NCBI GenBank assembly: GCA_964604905.1
Contig: CAZSCC010000041.1
Span: 1 to 6,214 of the forward strand
Length of the DNA stretch: 6,214 nucleotides
Source of the DNA: JACQFK01 sp964604905
GTDB lineage: Bacteria; Planctomycetota; MHYJ01; JACPRB01
Direction of reading: 5' to 3'
Shown here: in pieces, positions 1 through 5,754 of the stretch
Layout: each line of letters starts with the position of its first letter
Position numbering within the stretch: the stretch's first letter is position 1
The notes under the pieces: generated by a model
What the model was told of the DNA's origin: nothing
Databases searched by the model: none
Seen by the model: only the letters and a program-made list of their open reading frames with translations
Translations under genes and position numbers: made by a program

Positions 1-429
1 GACCTGGGCCTTTTCCGCTTCTCGTTCGACGGGTTCATCGGCGACTGCGAAGGCACGGGCACCCTCGTGGTCGACGACGGCGTCAACCCCCTGACCCGGA
101 CGCCCGTGTCCATCGACGGGGACTTCTACGGGGCCAAGGGCGGCGTCTACTGGCCCGCCTTCCGGATCCGGTCGGGACCGTTCGAGGCGGCGCTGGGCCC
201 TAATGTCAGCGTGGCCTGGTACGGGGAGACGATCGATTCCATCCCCGGGTCGCCGATCCCGCTCAGCGACCGCACGAGCCAGATCGTAGGCGGCCTCGGC
301 CCGCGCCTCTCGCTCCGCTATTTCGCCCCGGGCTTCGACTTTACGGTCGAGGCCGAGATGCCCTACCTCTTCGGCGCCGCCCAGGGGTGGGGGATGGAGG
401 TTTCCGCGGGCGTCGGGCTGCGCTTCTGA
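1..429 (+). CDS. Probable outer-membrane beta-barrel protein, C-terminal 142 residues (5' end outside window)
   Basis: The frame is open from base 1 to the TGA at 427-429, so this is the tail of a gene that starts upstream; the GTG at 67 is only an internal codon. The protein alternates short glycine-, serine- and aromatic-rich strands (for example around FYGAKGGVYWPAFRI, and LGPRLSLRYF near residue 100) with polar turns. It ends in VSAGVGLRF, an alternating strand with a terminal Phe. A terminal aromatic strand of this kind is the usual BAM-recognition signature of outer-membrane barrels, so an outer-membrane location is inferred. No specific family is recognised and no enzymatic motif is visible. 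One cysteine (residue 16) is present. rsmA follows after 6 bases in the same reading frame, so the two genes are probably cotranscribed. The barrel call is moderately sure; the exact function is unknown. Confidence 0.6.
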   Translation, partial: DLGLFRFSFDGFIGDCEGTGTLVVDDGVNPLTRTPVSIDGDFYGAKGGVYWPAFRIRSGPFEAALGPNVSVAWYGETIDSIPGSPIPLSDRTSQIVGGLGPRLSLRYFAPGFDFTVEAEMPYLFGAAQGWGMEVSAGVGLRF

Positions 430-435
430 CCGGCG

Positions 436-1176
436 GTGCGCTGGACCCGCCACGCCCTCATCGACCTCCTCCGCGCGCGCGGCCTCCACCCGAAGAAATC
501 GCTCGGCCAGAACTTCCTGGTCGACGCCAATTATCTCGACGCCCTCGCGCGCGACACCGGGGCCACCCGGGAGGACGGGGTGATCGAGATCGGCTCCGGC
601 CCGGGTAACCTGACCGACCGGCTGGCCGAGCGCTCGGGCCACGTCTGGGCGTTCGAGGTCGATCCCGGCCTCCACGCCCTTTCGAGCGAGGTGCTGGCGG
701 GCCGGGAAAACGTGACCCTCGTGAACGCCGACGGCGCGTCGTTCGAGCGGCACGTCGACCCGCGCGGCCGTCCGCTCCGCGTCGTCTCGAACCTCCCGTA
801 TTACGACTGGCAGCGCCTGCTCCTCGTGCTCCTCTCGACGAAGCTCCCGGTCGTCACGTACACCTTCATGGTCCAGACGGACCTTTACGACCGCCTGCGC
901 GCGAGACCCGGCTCGAAGGGATATGGACCGATGCCCGTGCTCCTCCAGGGGGCCTGCACGATCCGCCGGCTCCGCCGGGCGGGGAAGGAACTCTTTCTCC
1001 CCGCGCCGCGGGTGGATTCGACCGTGTTCGAGCTCGTCCGGGTGAAGGGGCTGGACTTCGTCGCCGCCGAGGCCCGCCTCCGCGAGCTGTTCGCGCAGCG
1101 ACGGAAGAAATCGGTGGCGGCGGGAGGGAGGCGGATCGAGGAGCTTTCTCCGGCCGAGATTCTGGATCTGCTCTAA
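436..1176 (+). CDS. rsmA: 16S rRNA (adenine1518-N6/adenine1519-N6)-dimethyltransferase RsmA (KsgA)
   Basis: This cytoplasmic enzyme uses S-adenosylmethionine to dimethylate two adjacent adenines in the 3'-terminal helix of 16S rRNA, late in 30S assembly. Family marks are in order: PKKSLGQNFLVD (residues 19-30), SAM motif I EIGSGPGNLT (51-60), the acidic ribose-binding segment FEVD (73-76), NAD (97-99), catalytic motif IV NLPYY (119-123), SKGYGPMPVLLQ (160-171), FLPAPRVDST (187-196) and QRRKKS (221-226). At 246 residues it is shorter than the usual 260-280. The segment between QRRKK and the final RRIEELSPAEI is about 20-25 residues shorter than usual. The usual QKEVAxR stretch reads QTDLYDR. 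GTG 436 is the only in-frame start after the upstream stop (427-429). No clear ribosome-binding site precedes it, so coupling to the upstream gene is likely. It could be a divergent paralogue, but the catalytic core is intact. Confidence 0.93.
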   Translation: MRWTRHALIDLLRARGLHPKKSLGQNFLVDANYLDALARDTGATREDGVIEIGSGPGNLTDRLAERSGHVWAFEVDPGLHALSSEVLAGRENVTLVNADGASFERHVDPRGRPLRVVSNLPYYDWQRLLLVLLSTKLPVVTYTFMVQTDLYDRLRARPGSKGYGPMPVLLQGACTIRRLRRAGKELFLPAPRVDSTVFELVRVKGLDFVAAEARLRELFAQRRKKSVAAGGRRIEELSPAEILDLL

Positions 1177-1218
1177 CACTGCAACGCTTACACTCGTCTA
1201 ACATACGGGTGATTTAGC

Positions 1219-1246
1219 TTGACAGAAGTCCAATGACCACTAAACT
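1219..1246 (+). promoter_or_regulatory. Putative sigma70-type promoter of dnaG-rpoD
   Basis: A perfect -35 hexamer TTGACA (1219-1224) is followed after 16 bases by TAAACT (1241-1246), 4 of 6 matches to TATAAT. It lies in the AT-richer 94-base gap between rsmA and dnaG. The expected transcript start, near 1252-1254, would leave a very short leader before the GGAGG at 1261-1265 and the TTG start at 1271. The GTG at 1250 would fall outside such a transcript, which supports the TTG start. An inverted repeat overlaps both hexamers. Confidence 0.6.
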
Positions 1247-1251
1247 TCTGT
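1222..1251. repeat. 8-bp perfect inverted repeat over the dnaG promoter (operator-like)
   Basis: ACAGAAGT (1222-1229) and its exact reverse complement ACTTCTGT (1244-1251) are separated by 14 bases. The left arm begins inside the -35 hexamer and the right arm covers half of the -10, so a dimeric regulator bound here would block the promoter. A hairpin role in RNA seems less likely, because the arms lie upstream of the predicted transcript start and no T-run follows. The arms do not match the LexA consensus types I know (CTGT-N8-ACAG, or GAAC-N4-GTTC). Confidence 0.5.
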
Positions 1252-1259
1252 GTTCTCTC

Positions 1260-1267
1260 GGGAGGGG
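1260..1267 (+). promoter_or_regulatory. Ribosome-binding site that decides the dnaG start
   Basis: The run GGGAGGGG contains GGAGG (1261-1265), five bases before TTG 1271. It lies downstream of GTG 1250, so it can serve only the TTG. This argues against the longer reading that begins at 1250. Confidence 0.7.
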
Positions 1268-1270
1268 ACC

Positions 1271-3031
1271 TTGGCGCTGATCTCGGACGAGACCATCCTC
1301 GAGGTGAAGCGCGCCGTCGACATTTACGAGGTCGTTTCCGGGTACTTTCCCCTCAAGCGCGCCGGGGCGAACTACAAGGCCCGCTGCCCGTTCCACGAAG
1401 AGAAAACGCCCTCCTTCAACGTCCATCCCGAGAAGCAGATCTACAAGTGCTTCGGGTGCGGCAAGTCGGGCGACACCATCAAGTTCGTCATGGAGATGGA
1501 GCGCGTCGAGTACCCCGACGCCATCCGGATCCTCGCCGACAAGGCGGGGATCGAGATCAAATACTCGGGCGGGAACGAGGGAGGGATCGACCGCCGCGCG
1601 CTCCAGCAGGCGAACGAATGGGCCGCGGGGGTCTTCCGCGAGCAGCTCCTCAAGGCGCCCGAGGCCGAGGTCGCCCGGCAGTTCCTCGCGCGACGCGGGG
1701 TGAATGCCGAGACGGCCGAGACGTTCGGCCTCGGCTATGCCCTGCCGGAGTGGGACTCCCTGCTCCTGCGGGCGCGTAAGAACGGCACGACCGACCGGAT
1801 CCTGGTCGCGGCCGGGCTCGCCCGCGAGCGCGAGAGCAAGACCGGCTGCTACGACTATTTCCGCGGCCGCGTGATCTTCCCGATCCACGACCCGCGCGGG
1901 AAGCCGATCGCGTTCGGCGCCCGCAAGCTCCGGGAGGAGGACCAGCCGAAGTTCCTCAATTCCCCCGAGACCGCGCTCTTCCGGAAGGGGAGCGGGTTCT
2001 ACGGGCTCCACCTGGCGAAGGAGGAGTTCGAGACGACGAAGACCGCCTACATCGTCGAGGGCTACCTCGACGTGATCGTCCCCTGGCAGGCGGGCGTGAA
2101 GGGGTTGATCGCGACCCTGGGGACGGCGCTCACGGGGGAGCACCTGAAGATCCTCCGCCGCTACGAGGTGCAGAAGGTGGTGCTCGTCTTCGACGCGGAC
2201 GCCGCGGGTCAGAAGGCGAGCGAGCGCGGCCTGGACATGCTCCTCAAGGAGGACGTCGACATCTTCATCGCGGAGCTCCCCGAGGGGATGGACCCCGACG
2301 ACGTGGTCCTCAAGCTGGGCGCCCCGGCGCTCCGCGAGCGCCTCGAGAAGCCGCGCGAGATTTTCGACTTCCTGATGGAGTCGCTCGTCCGCAAGCACGG
2401 CGGGGAGACGCCCGCCGCGAAGGGCCGGATCGTGGGCGAGATGATGGAGCGGCTGGGCCAGATCCCCGACCCGGTGAAGCAGGAGATCCTTCTCCAGCAG
2501 TTGGCGCGGCGCTTCGGGATCGAGGAGCGGACCCTCCGGGCCCGCCTCGCCCGCGGCGGCGGGGAGGAGCCCCCGGCGGCCTCCGCGGGGCCGGCGGTCG
2601 TGACGGCGATCGAAGCGGCCGCGCGCGAAATGCTCGCGTGCGCCCTGGCGAGCGCCGAGGCGGCGGCCCTCGTGAAGAGCGAGGTCCCGGTGGCGGGTTA
2701 CCCCACGGAACCGCTCCGCCGGATCGCGGAGCTGGCGTACGGGCTCCTCGACCGGGCGGGGGAGATCTCGAGCCGGGACCTGCTGGCGCTTCTCAAGGAG
2801 GGCCCGCTCGTCCAGGTGGCGGCGGAGATCGTGGGGATCGAGGTGGACCGCGAGGAGGCGCCGAAGAAGGCGGGGATCTGGATCGAGACCCTCGCCCGCG
2901 AACGGGAGAGGGCGGAATCGCGGGAACGGCGCGTGCGTTTGAAGAATGCATCCCCTGAGGAGGAAAGCGAGCTGCTGCGGCAGGCGATGAACCGCCGGCC
3001 CGACCACCGGCGGATGCCGGGGCGGTCGTAG
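1271..3031 (+). CDS. dnaG: DNA primase DnaG
   Basis: DnaG makes the short RNA primers for leading- and lagging-strand DNA synthesis at the replication fork, and its C-terminus binds the DnaB helicase. From the TTG start it is 586 residues, the normal family length. The N-terminal CHC2 zinc domain has ligands C39, H42 (CPFH), C60 and C63 (CFGC), within one residue of the E. coli positions. The core carries YFRGRVIFPI and the Toprim acidic residues E263 and D267 (EGYLD) and D308 and D310 (DADAAG), again close to E. coli spacing. The last 150 or so residues are variable, Ala/Arg/Glu-rich and helical, as expected for the helicase-binding domain. TTG 1271 is preferred over GTG 1250 because of the GGAGG just before it, the match to family N-termini and the promoter position. 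The stop TAG (3029-3031) is 18 bases before the proposed rpoD start, so the two genes form an operon. Confidence 0.97.
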   Translation: MALISDETILEVKRAVDIYEVVSGYFPLKRAGANYKARCPFHEEKTPSFNVHPEKQIYKCFGCGKSGDTIKFVMEMERVEYPDAIRILADKAGIEIKYSGGNEGGIDRRALQQANEWAAGVFREQLLKAPEAEVARQFLARRGVNAETAETFGLGYALPEWDSLLLRARKNGTTDRILVAAGLARERESKTGCYDYFRGRVIFPIHDPRGKPIAFGARKLREEDQPKFLNSPETALFRKGSGFYGLHLAKEEFETTKTAYIVEGYLDVIVPWQAGVKGLIATLGTALTGEHLKILRRYEVQKVVLVFDADAAGQKASERGLDMLLKEDVDIFIAELPEGMDPDDVVLKLGAPALRERLEKPREIFDFLMESLVRKHGGETPAAKGRIVGEMMERLGQIPDPVKQEILLQQLARRFGIEERTLRARLARGGGEEPPAASAGPAVVTAIEAAAREMLACALASAEAAALVKSEVPVAGYPTEPLRRIAELAYGLLDRAGEISSRDLLALLKEGPLVQVAAEIVGIEVDREEAPKKAGIWIETLARERERAESRERRVRLKNASPEEESELLRQAMNRRPDHRRMPGRS

Positions 3032-3035
3032 AGGG

Positions 3036-3041
3036 AAGGAG
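3036..3041 (+). promoter_or_regulatory. Shine-Dalgarno AAGGAG positioned for an ATT start of rpoD
   Basis: AAGGAG lies 8 bases before ATT 3050, in the short gap after the dnaG stop. No ATG, GTG or TTG in the rpoD frame lies within its reach; the next standard start is GTG 3146, more than 100 bases away and with only a weak GCGAG near it. Confidence 0.6.
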
Positions 3042-3049
3042 AAGGACTC

Positions 3050-4855
3050 ATTCTCGAGAGCGACAAGATCAAGTCGGACGCTCGCCGGGAGGACGCCGCG
3101 GAGGACGACGCGGCGGAGGCCGGCCGCGGCGGACTGCCCCGCGAGGTGAGCGACAAGCTCAGCCCCGAAGTCCGGACCCTCGTCGAGGAGGGCAAGAAGA
3201 AGGGGTTCGTCACCTACGACGAGCTCAACAAGGTCCTCCCGGACGACATGGTCTCGCCCGAGAAGCTCGACGCGGTCCTCCAGATGATGGACGACCTCGG
3301 GATCGAGATGGTCGAGTCCGCCTCGGACGCGACGGGAAGCGAGAAGGAGCCCGCCGCGGGGTCCGACGACGAGGAGCGCGAGTTCGCGGACGCGCCGGAG
3401 CCGGTCGAGACCAAGCGCGCCGCGGCCGGCGAGAAGATCGACGACCCCGTCCGCATGTACCTCACGCAGATGGGCGAGATCCCGCTCCTCTCCCGCGAAG
3501 ACGAGCTCCGCCTGGCCAAGCGGATCGAGATCACCCGGAAGCGCTTCCGCACCAAGGTCCTCGAGTCGGCGCTGGCCGTCACCGAGGCCATCCAGATCCT
3601 GGAGGACGTGAAGAACGGCGATCTCGCTTTCGACCGCACGCTCAAGGCCGACAGCGCGATCGACGTCTCCAAGTTCGTCGTGCTCGATCGCCTCCCGCAG
3701 GTGATCGGCCGCATCCGGCAGACGGTGTTCAGCTCCCACGAGTGTTACGAAAGGCTCCACGACGGCGGGCGCCTCTCGGGCCCGCGGAGGCTGCGCCTTC
3801 TCCGGAGGCTGCGCGAGAACCAGAAGCGCTGCGTGGTCTGGCTGGAGGAGATGAACATCCAGTCGAAGAAGATCCGGCCGATGATGGAGAGGCTGGAGAC
3901 GCTCTCGCGGAAGCTCGACGAGATCTCCCACGAGTTGGGCGAGATCAGGGTGGAGCGGGGGAACAGGATGCGGCTCCCGCAGCTCAAGAAGGAACTGGCC
4001 GCGCTGGTGGGGCAGACGCTGGAGGGACCCGACGAACTGCGCGCCCGGGTCCGCGAGATTCGGGAGCGGTTCGAGGACTACGAACGCACCAAGCGCAAGC
4101 TCTCGAGCGGAAACCTCCGCCTGGTGGTCTCGATCGGCAAGAGGTACCGGAACCGCGGCCTCTCGTTCCTGGACCTGATCCAGGAGGGGAACACGGGCCT
4201 CATGAAGGCCGTGGAGAAATACGAGTACCGCCGCGGGTACAAGTTCTCCACGTACGCCACGTGGTGGATCCGGCAGGCGATCACGCGGGCGATCGCGGAC
4301 CAGGCGCGGACGATCCGCATCCCGGTCCACATGATCGAGACGATGACGAAGCTGCGGAACGTGGCGAAGAAGCTCGCGCAGAAGAACGGCCGCGAGCCTA
4401 CGCTCGAGGAGATCGCCGGCGAGAGCCGGATTCCTCTCGAGGAGACGAAGCGCGTCCTCAAGATCGCGAAGCACCCGATCTCGCTCGACCGGCCGATCGG
4501 GGAGGGGGACGACTCCTATTTCGGCGACTTCATCGAGGACGGGTCGGCGGAGAACCCGGTCTCCGCGGCGACGCACCAGATGCTGCGCGAGAAGCTGGAG
4601 TCGGTGCTCCAGACGCTCTCGTTCCGCGAGCGCGAGATCATCAAGCTGCGCTACGGGATCGGGACGGGCTACACGTACACCCTCGAGGAGGTGGGCCGGA
4701 TCTTCAAGGTGACCCGCGAGCGCGTCCGGCAGATCGAGGCGAAGGCGATCCGGAAGCTGCAGCACCCGATCCGCTCGCGCAAGCTCGAGGGGTTCCTGGA
4801 AGGGATCCTGGGGAAGGCGGCCGCCGAGGAGGTCCCGGAGACGCCGGAGGCGTGA
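3050..4855 (+). CDS. rpoD: RNA polymerase primary sigma factor RpoD (sigma70)
   Basis: RpoD directs core RNA polymerase to housekeeping promoters. Numbering from GTG 3146 (569 residues), region 1.1 is about 8-60 (TLVEEGKKKGFVTYDELNKVLP), region 1.2 is 99-128 (DDPVRMYLTQMGEIPLLSRE), and a charged spacer of about 190 residues precedes region 2 (323-396: NLRLVVSIGKRY, then KFSTYATWWIRQAITRAI). Region 3 is about 397-475. Region 4 (476-550) includes the -35-binding helix-turn-helix around TLEEVGRIFKVTRERVRQIE. The start given here is ATT 3050, which yields 601 residues. It has AAGGAG 8 bases upstream, and the 32 added codons keep the G/C-rich third positions of coding sequence in this frame. They encode an acidic, Ala-rich extension. 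GTG 3146 is the conservative alternative and aligns with the E. coli N-terminus. The large spacer and region 1.1 mark a group 1 sigma factor. The gene is cotranscribed with dnaG. Confidence 0.95.
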   Translation: MLESDKIKSDARREDAAEDDAAEAGRGGLPREVSDKLSPEVRTLVEEGKKKGFVTYDELNKVLPDDMVSPEKLDAVLQMMDDLGIEMVESASDATGSEKEPAAGSDDEEREFADAPEPVETKRAAAGEKIDDPVRMYLTQMGEIPLLSREDELRLAKRIEITRKRFRTKVLESALAVTEAIQILEDVKNGDLAFDRTLKADSAIDVSKFVVLDRLPQVIGRIRQTVFSSHECYERLHDGGRLSGPRRLRLLRRLRENQKRCVVWLEEMNIQSKKIRPMMERLETLSRKLDEISHELGEIRVERGNRMRLPQLKKELAALVGQTLEGPDELRARVREIRERFEDYERTKRKLSSGNLRLVVSIGKRYRNRGLSFLDLIQEGNTGLMKAVEKYEYRRGYKFSTYATWWIRQAITRAIADQARTIRIPVHMIETMTKLRNVAKKLAQKNGREPTLEEIAGESRIPLEETKRVLKIAKHPISLDRPIGEGDDSYFGDFIEDGSAENPVSAATHQMLREKLESVLQTLSFREREIIKLRYGIGTGYTYTLEEVGRIFKVTRERVRQIEAKAIRKLQHPIRSRKLEGFLEGILGKAAAEEVPETPEA

Positions 4856-4867
4856 TGCGCGTCGTGC

Positions 4868-4895
4868 TTGCTTCTGAACGGCCGATTTGTATCAT
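4868..4895 (+). promoter_or_regulatory. Putative promoter for the zinc-ribbon gene
   Basis: TTGCTT (4868-4873, 3 of 6 to consensus) and TATCAT (4890-4895, 5 of 6) are 16 bases apart in a locally AT-richer stretch just after the rpoD stop. Transcription would begin near 4902, about 30 bases before ATG 4934. This is a weak -35 with a good -10, so chance remains possible. Confidence 0.35.
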
Positions 4896-4933
4896 GGGGG
4901 GACTTTGATGATCCTCTCGAACACCGGAAGTGG

Positions 4934-5680
4934 ATGGCCGCGCGAAAGACTGACGCCCTGATTCCGCTTCAGGAGCTGGATCTCCAGATCCACCAGCTCA
5001 GGGTTCAAGCCTCCGAAAAACCCCGCCAGATCGCCTCCGTCGAAGAGAAGCTCGCTCACGCGCGGTCGAACCTGGAAGCCATTCAGGGCGAGATCAAGGT
5101 CCTGAAGCTCGAGGGGGGAGGGCGCGAGCTGTCGGTCAAGGAGTTGGACGACAAGCTCGTGAAGATCACCGCACAGTCGATGACGGCCAGGAAGAACGAC
5201 GAATATCAGGCGTTCCAGAAGGAGATCTCGGGCTTCAAGGCGGACAAGAGCCGCGTGGAGGACGGGCTCCTCGACATCATGATGCAGGTCGAGGAGAAGG
5301 TGAAACTGGAGAAGCTCCGCCAGGAGGAGCTCACGCAGGCGGAGGTCGCCTGGACCCAGGAGAAGAAGAAGATCGAGGCCGAGATCGAAATGGTGAACCG
5401 CGAGATCGAGGGGGTCCTCGTGAAGCGGAAGGACCTGATGGCCGCGGTCGAGAAGGAGATCCTCCGGGTCTACGACCGCGTGATCCTCGCCAAGGACGAC
5501 GGGCTTGCGCTGGCCGCGGTGGGGAAGTACGTCACCATCGAGGACGTGGGGAAGGTCACCTACTGGCAGTGCGAGGCGTGCGGGGTCGGGCTCAACATGC
5601 AGGACGTGAACCTCCTCATGATGGGCAGGGAGATCCAGTTCTGCCGCACCTGCTCGCGGATCATGGTCCTGAAGGCGTGA
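4934..5680 (+). CDS. Coiled-coil C4-type zinc-ribbon protein (COG1579-like)
   Basis: The 248-residue protein has a long, charged, heptad-rich coiled coil (about residues 10-175) and then a C-terminal zinc ribbon with four cysteines, CEAC (213, 216) and CRTC (237, 240). The segment KNDEYQAFQKEI (87-98) matches the NNxEYQAxxKEI signature of this conserved family, as I recall it. Family members are thought to bind nucleic acid or act as scaffolds, but no biochemical role is established, so none is assigned. ATG 4934 is preferred over the upstream TTG 4868: the codons between them have mixed, non-coding-like third positions and overlap a putative promoter, and the protein family begins near MAARKTDALIPLQELD. 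The ribosome-binding site is weak (GGAAG, only 3 bases from the ATG). The gene lies 78 bases after rpoD on the same strand and may be read both from its own promoter and from the dnaG-rpoD operon. Confidence 0.85.
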   Translation: MAARKTDALIPLQELDLQIHQLRVQASEKPRQIASVEEKLAHARSNLEAIQGEIKVLKLEGGGRELSVKELDDKLVKITAQSMTARKNDEYQAFQKEISGFKADKSRVEDGLLDIMMQVEEKVKLEKLRQEELTQAEVAWTQEKKKIEAEIEMVNREIEGVLVKRKDLMAAVEKEILRVYDRVILAKDDGLALAAVGKYVTIEDVGKVTYWQCEACGVGLNMQDVNLLMMGREIQFCRTCSRIMVLKA

Positions 5681-5691
5681 GTCCCCGGGAG

Positions 5692-5754
5692 CTCGAAGAT
5701 CGAAGTCTCAAGTTCGAGGCCCGGAAGGGGACTTCACCCTTCGAACTTCGGACT
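5692..5754. terminator. Inverted heptad repeats between convergent genes, possible bidirectional terminator
   Basis: AAGTTCGA (5710-5717) pairs exactly with TCGAACTT (5741-5748). Outside it, AGTC (5704-5707) pairs with GACT (5751-5754) across a two-base imperfection, giving an imperfect hairpin over 5704-5754. An alternative inner stem is AAGGG (5725-5729) with CCCTT (5737-5741). The left arm is also a degenerate 7-base tandem repeat (CTCGAAG, ATCGAAG, TCTCAAG, TTCGAGG from 5692) and the right arm carries CTTCGAA and CTTCGGA in the opposite sense. It sits exactly between the stops of two convergent genes. No T-run follows on either strand, so classical intrinsic termination is uncertain. Confidence 0.45.

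Noticed and set aside
427..438. Possible readthrough fusion of the barrel protein and RsmA, since both are in the same frame separated by one TGA
   Set aside because: The barrel ends with a typical terminal Phe strand, and RsmA begins at its usual family N-terminus, so two separate proteins are the simpler explanation.
1188..1216. Alternative upstream promoter TTACAC-N17-GATTTA
   Set aside because: The -10 matches only 2 of 6 consensus bases, and the TTGACA promoter just downstream is far better.
1222..1251. The inverted repeat before dnaG as an rsmA terminator
   Set aside because: The 14-base loop is large, no T-run follows, and it coincides with a good promoter, so an operator is the better reading.
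1214..4765. A 1183-codon open frame on the minus strand, opposite dnaG and rpoD
   Set aside because: It mirrors two unmistakable genes on the plus strand. In high-G+C DNA the strong G/C third-position bias removes stops from the antisense frame. The translation is a Leu/Arg/Asp/Val-rich string without a recognisable domain.
4837..4855. Small GC hairpin ACGCC-GGA-GGCGT at the end of rpoD as a terminator
   Set aside because: The stem is only 5 bp, lies inside the coding sequence and has no T-run after it.
3742..4908. A 388-codon plus-strand frame inside rpoD
   Set aside because: It is an out-of-frame shadow of rpoD with Arg/Gly/Pro/Ala-rich composition and no domain; the rpoD frame has complete regions 2 to 4 over the same bases.
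4855..4961. Two 17-codon frames in tandem (4855-4908 and 4908-4961), each joined by a TGATG overlap to the frame before it, beginning at the rpoD stop
   Set aside because: The chain of stop-start overlaps is striking, but both peptides are tiny with no recognisable feature, third positions look non-coding, and a putative promoter occupies the first. It is probably chance; conservation in relatives would change this view.
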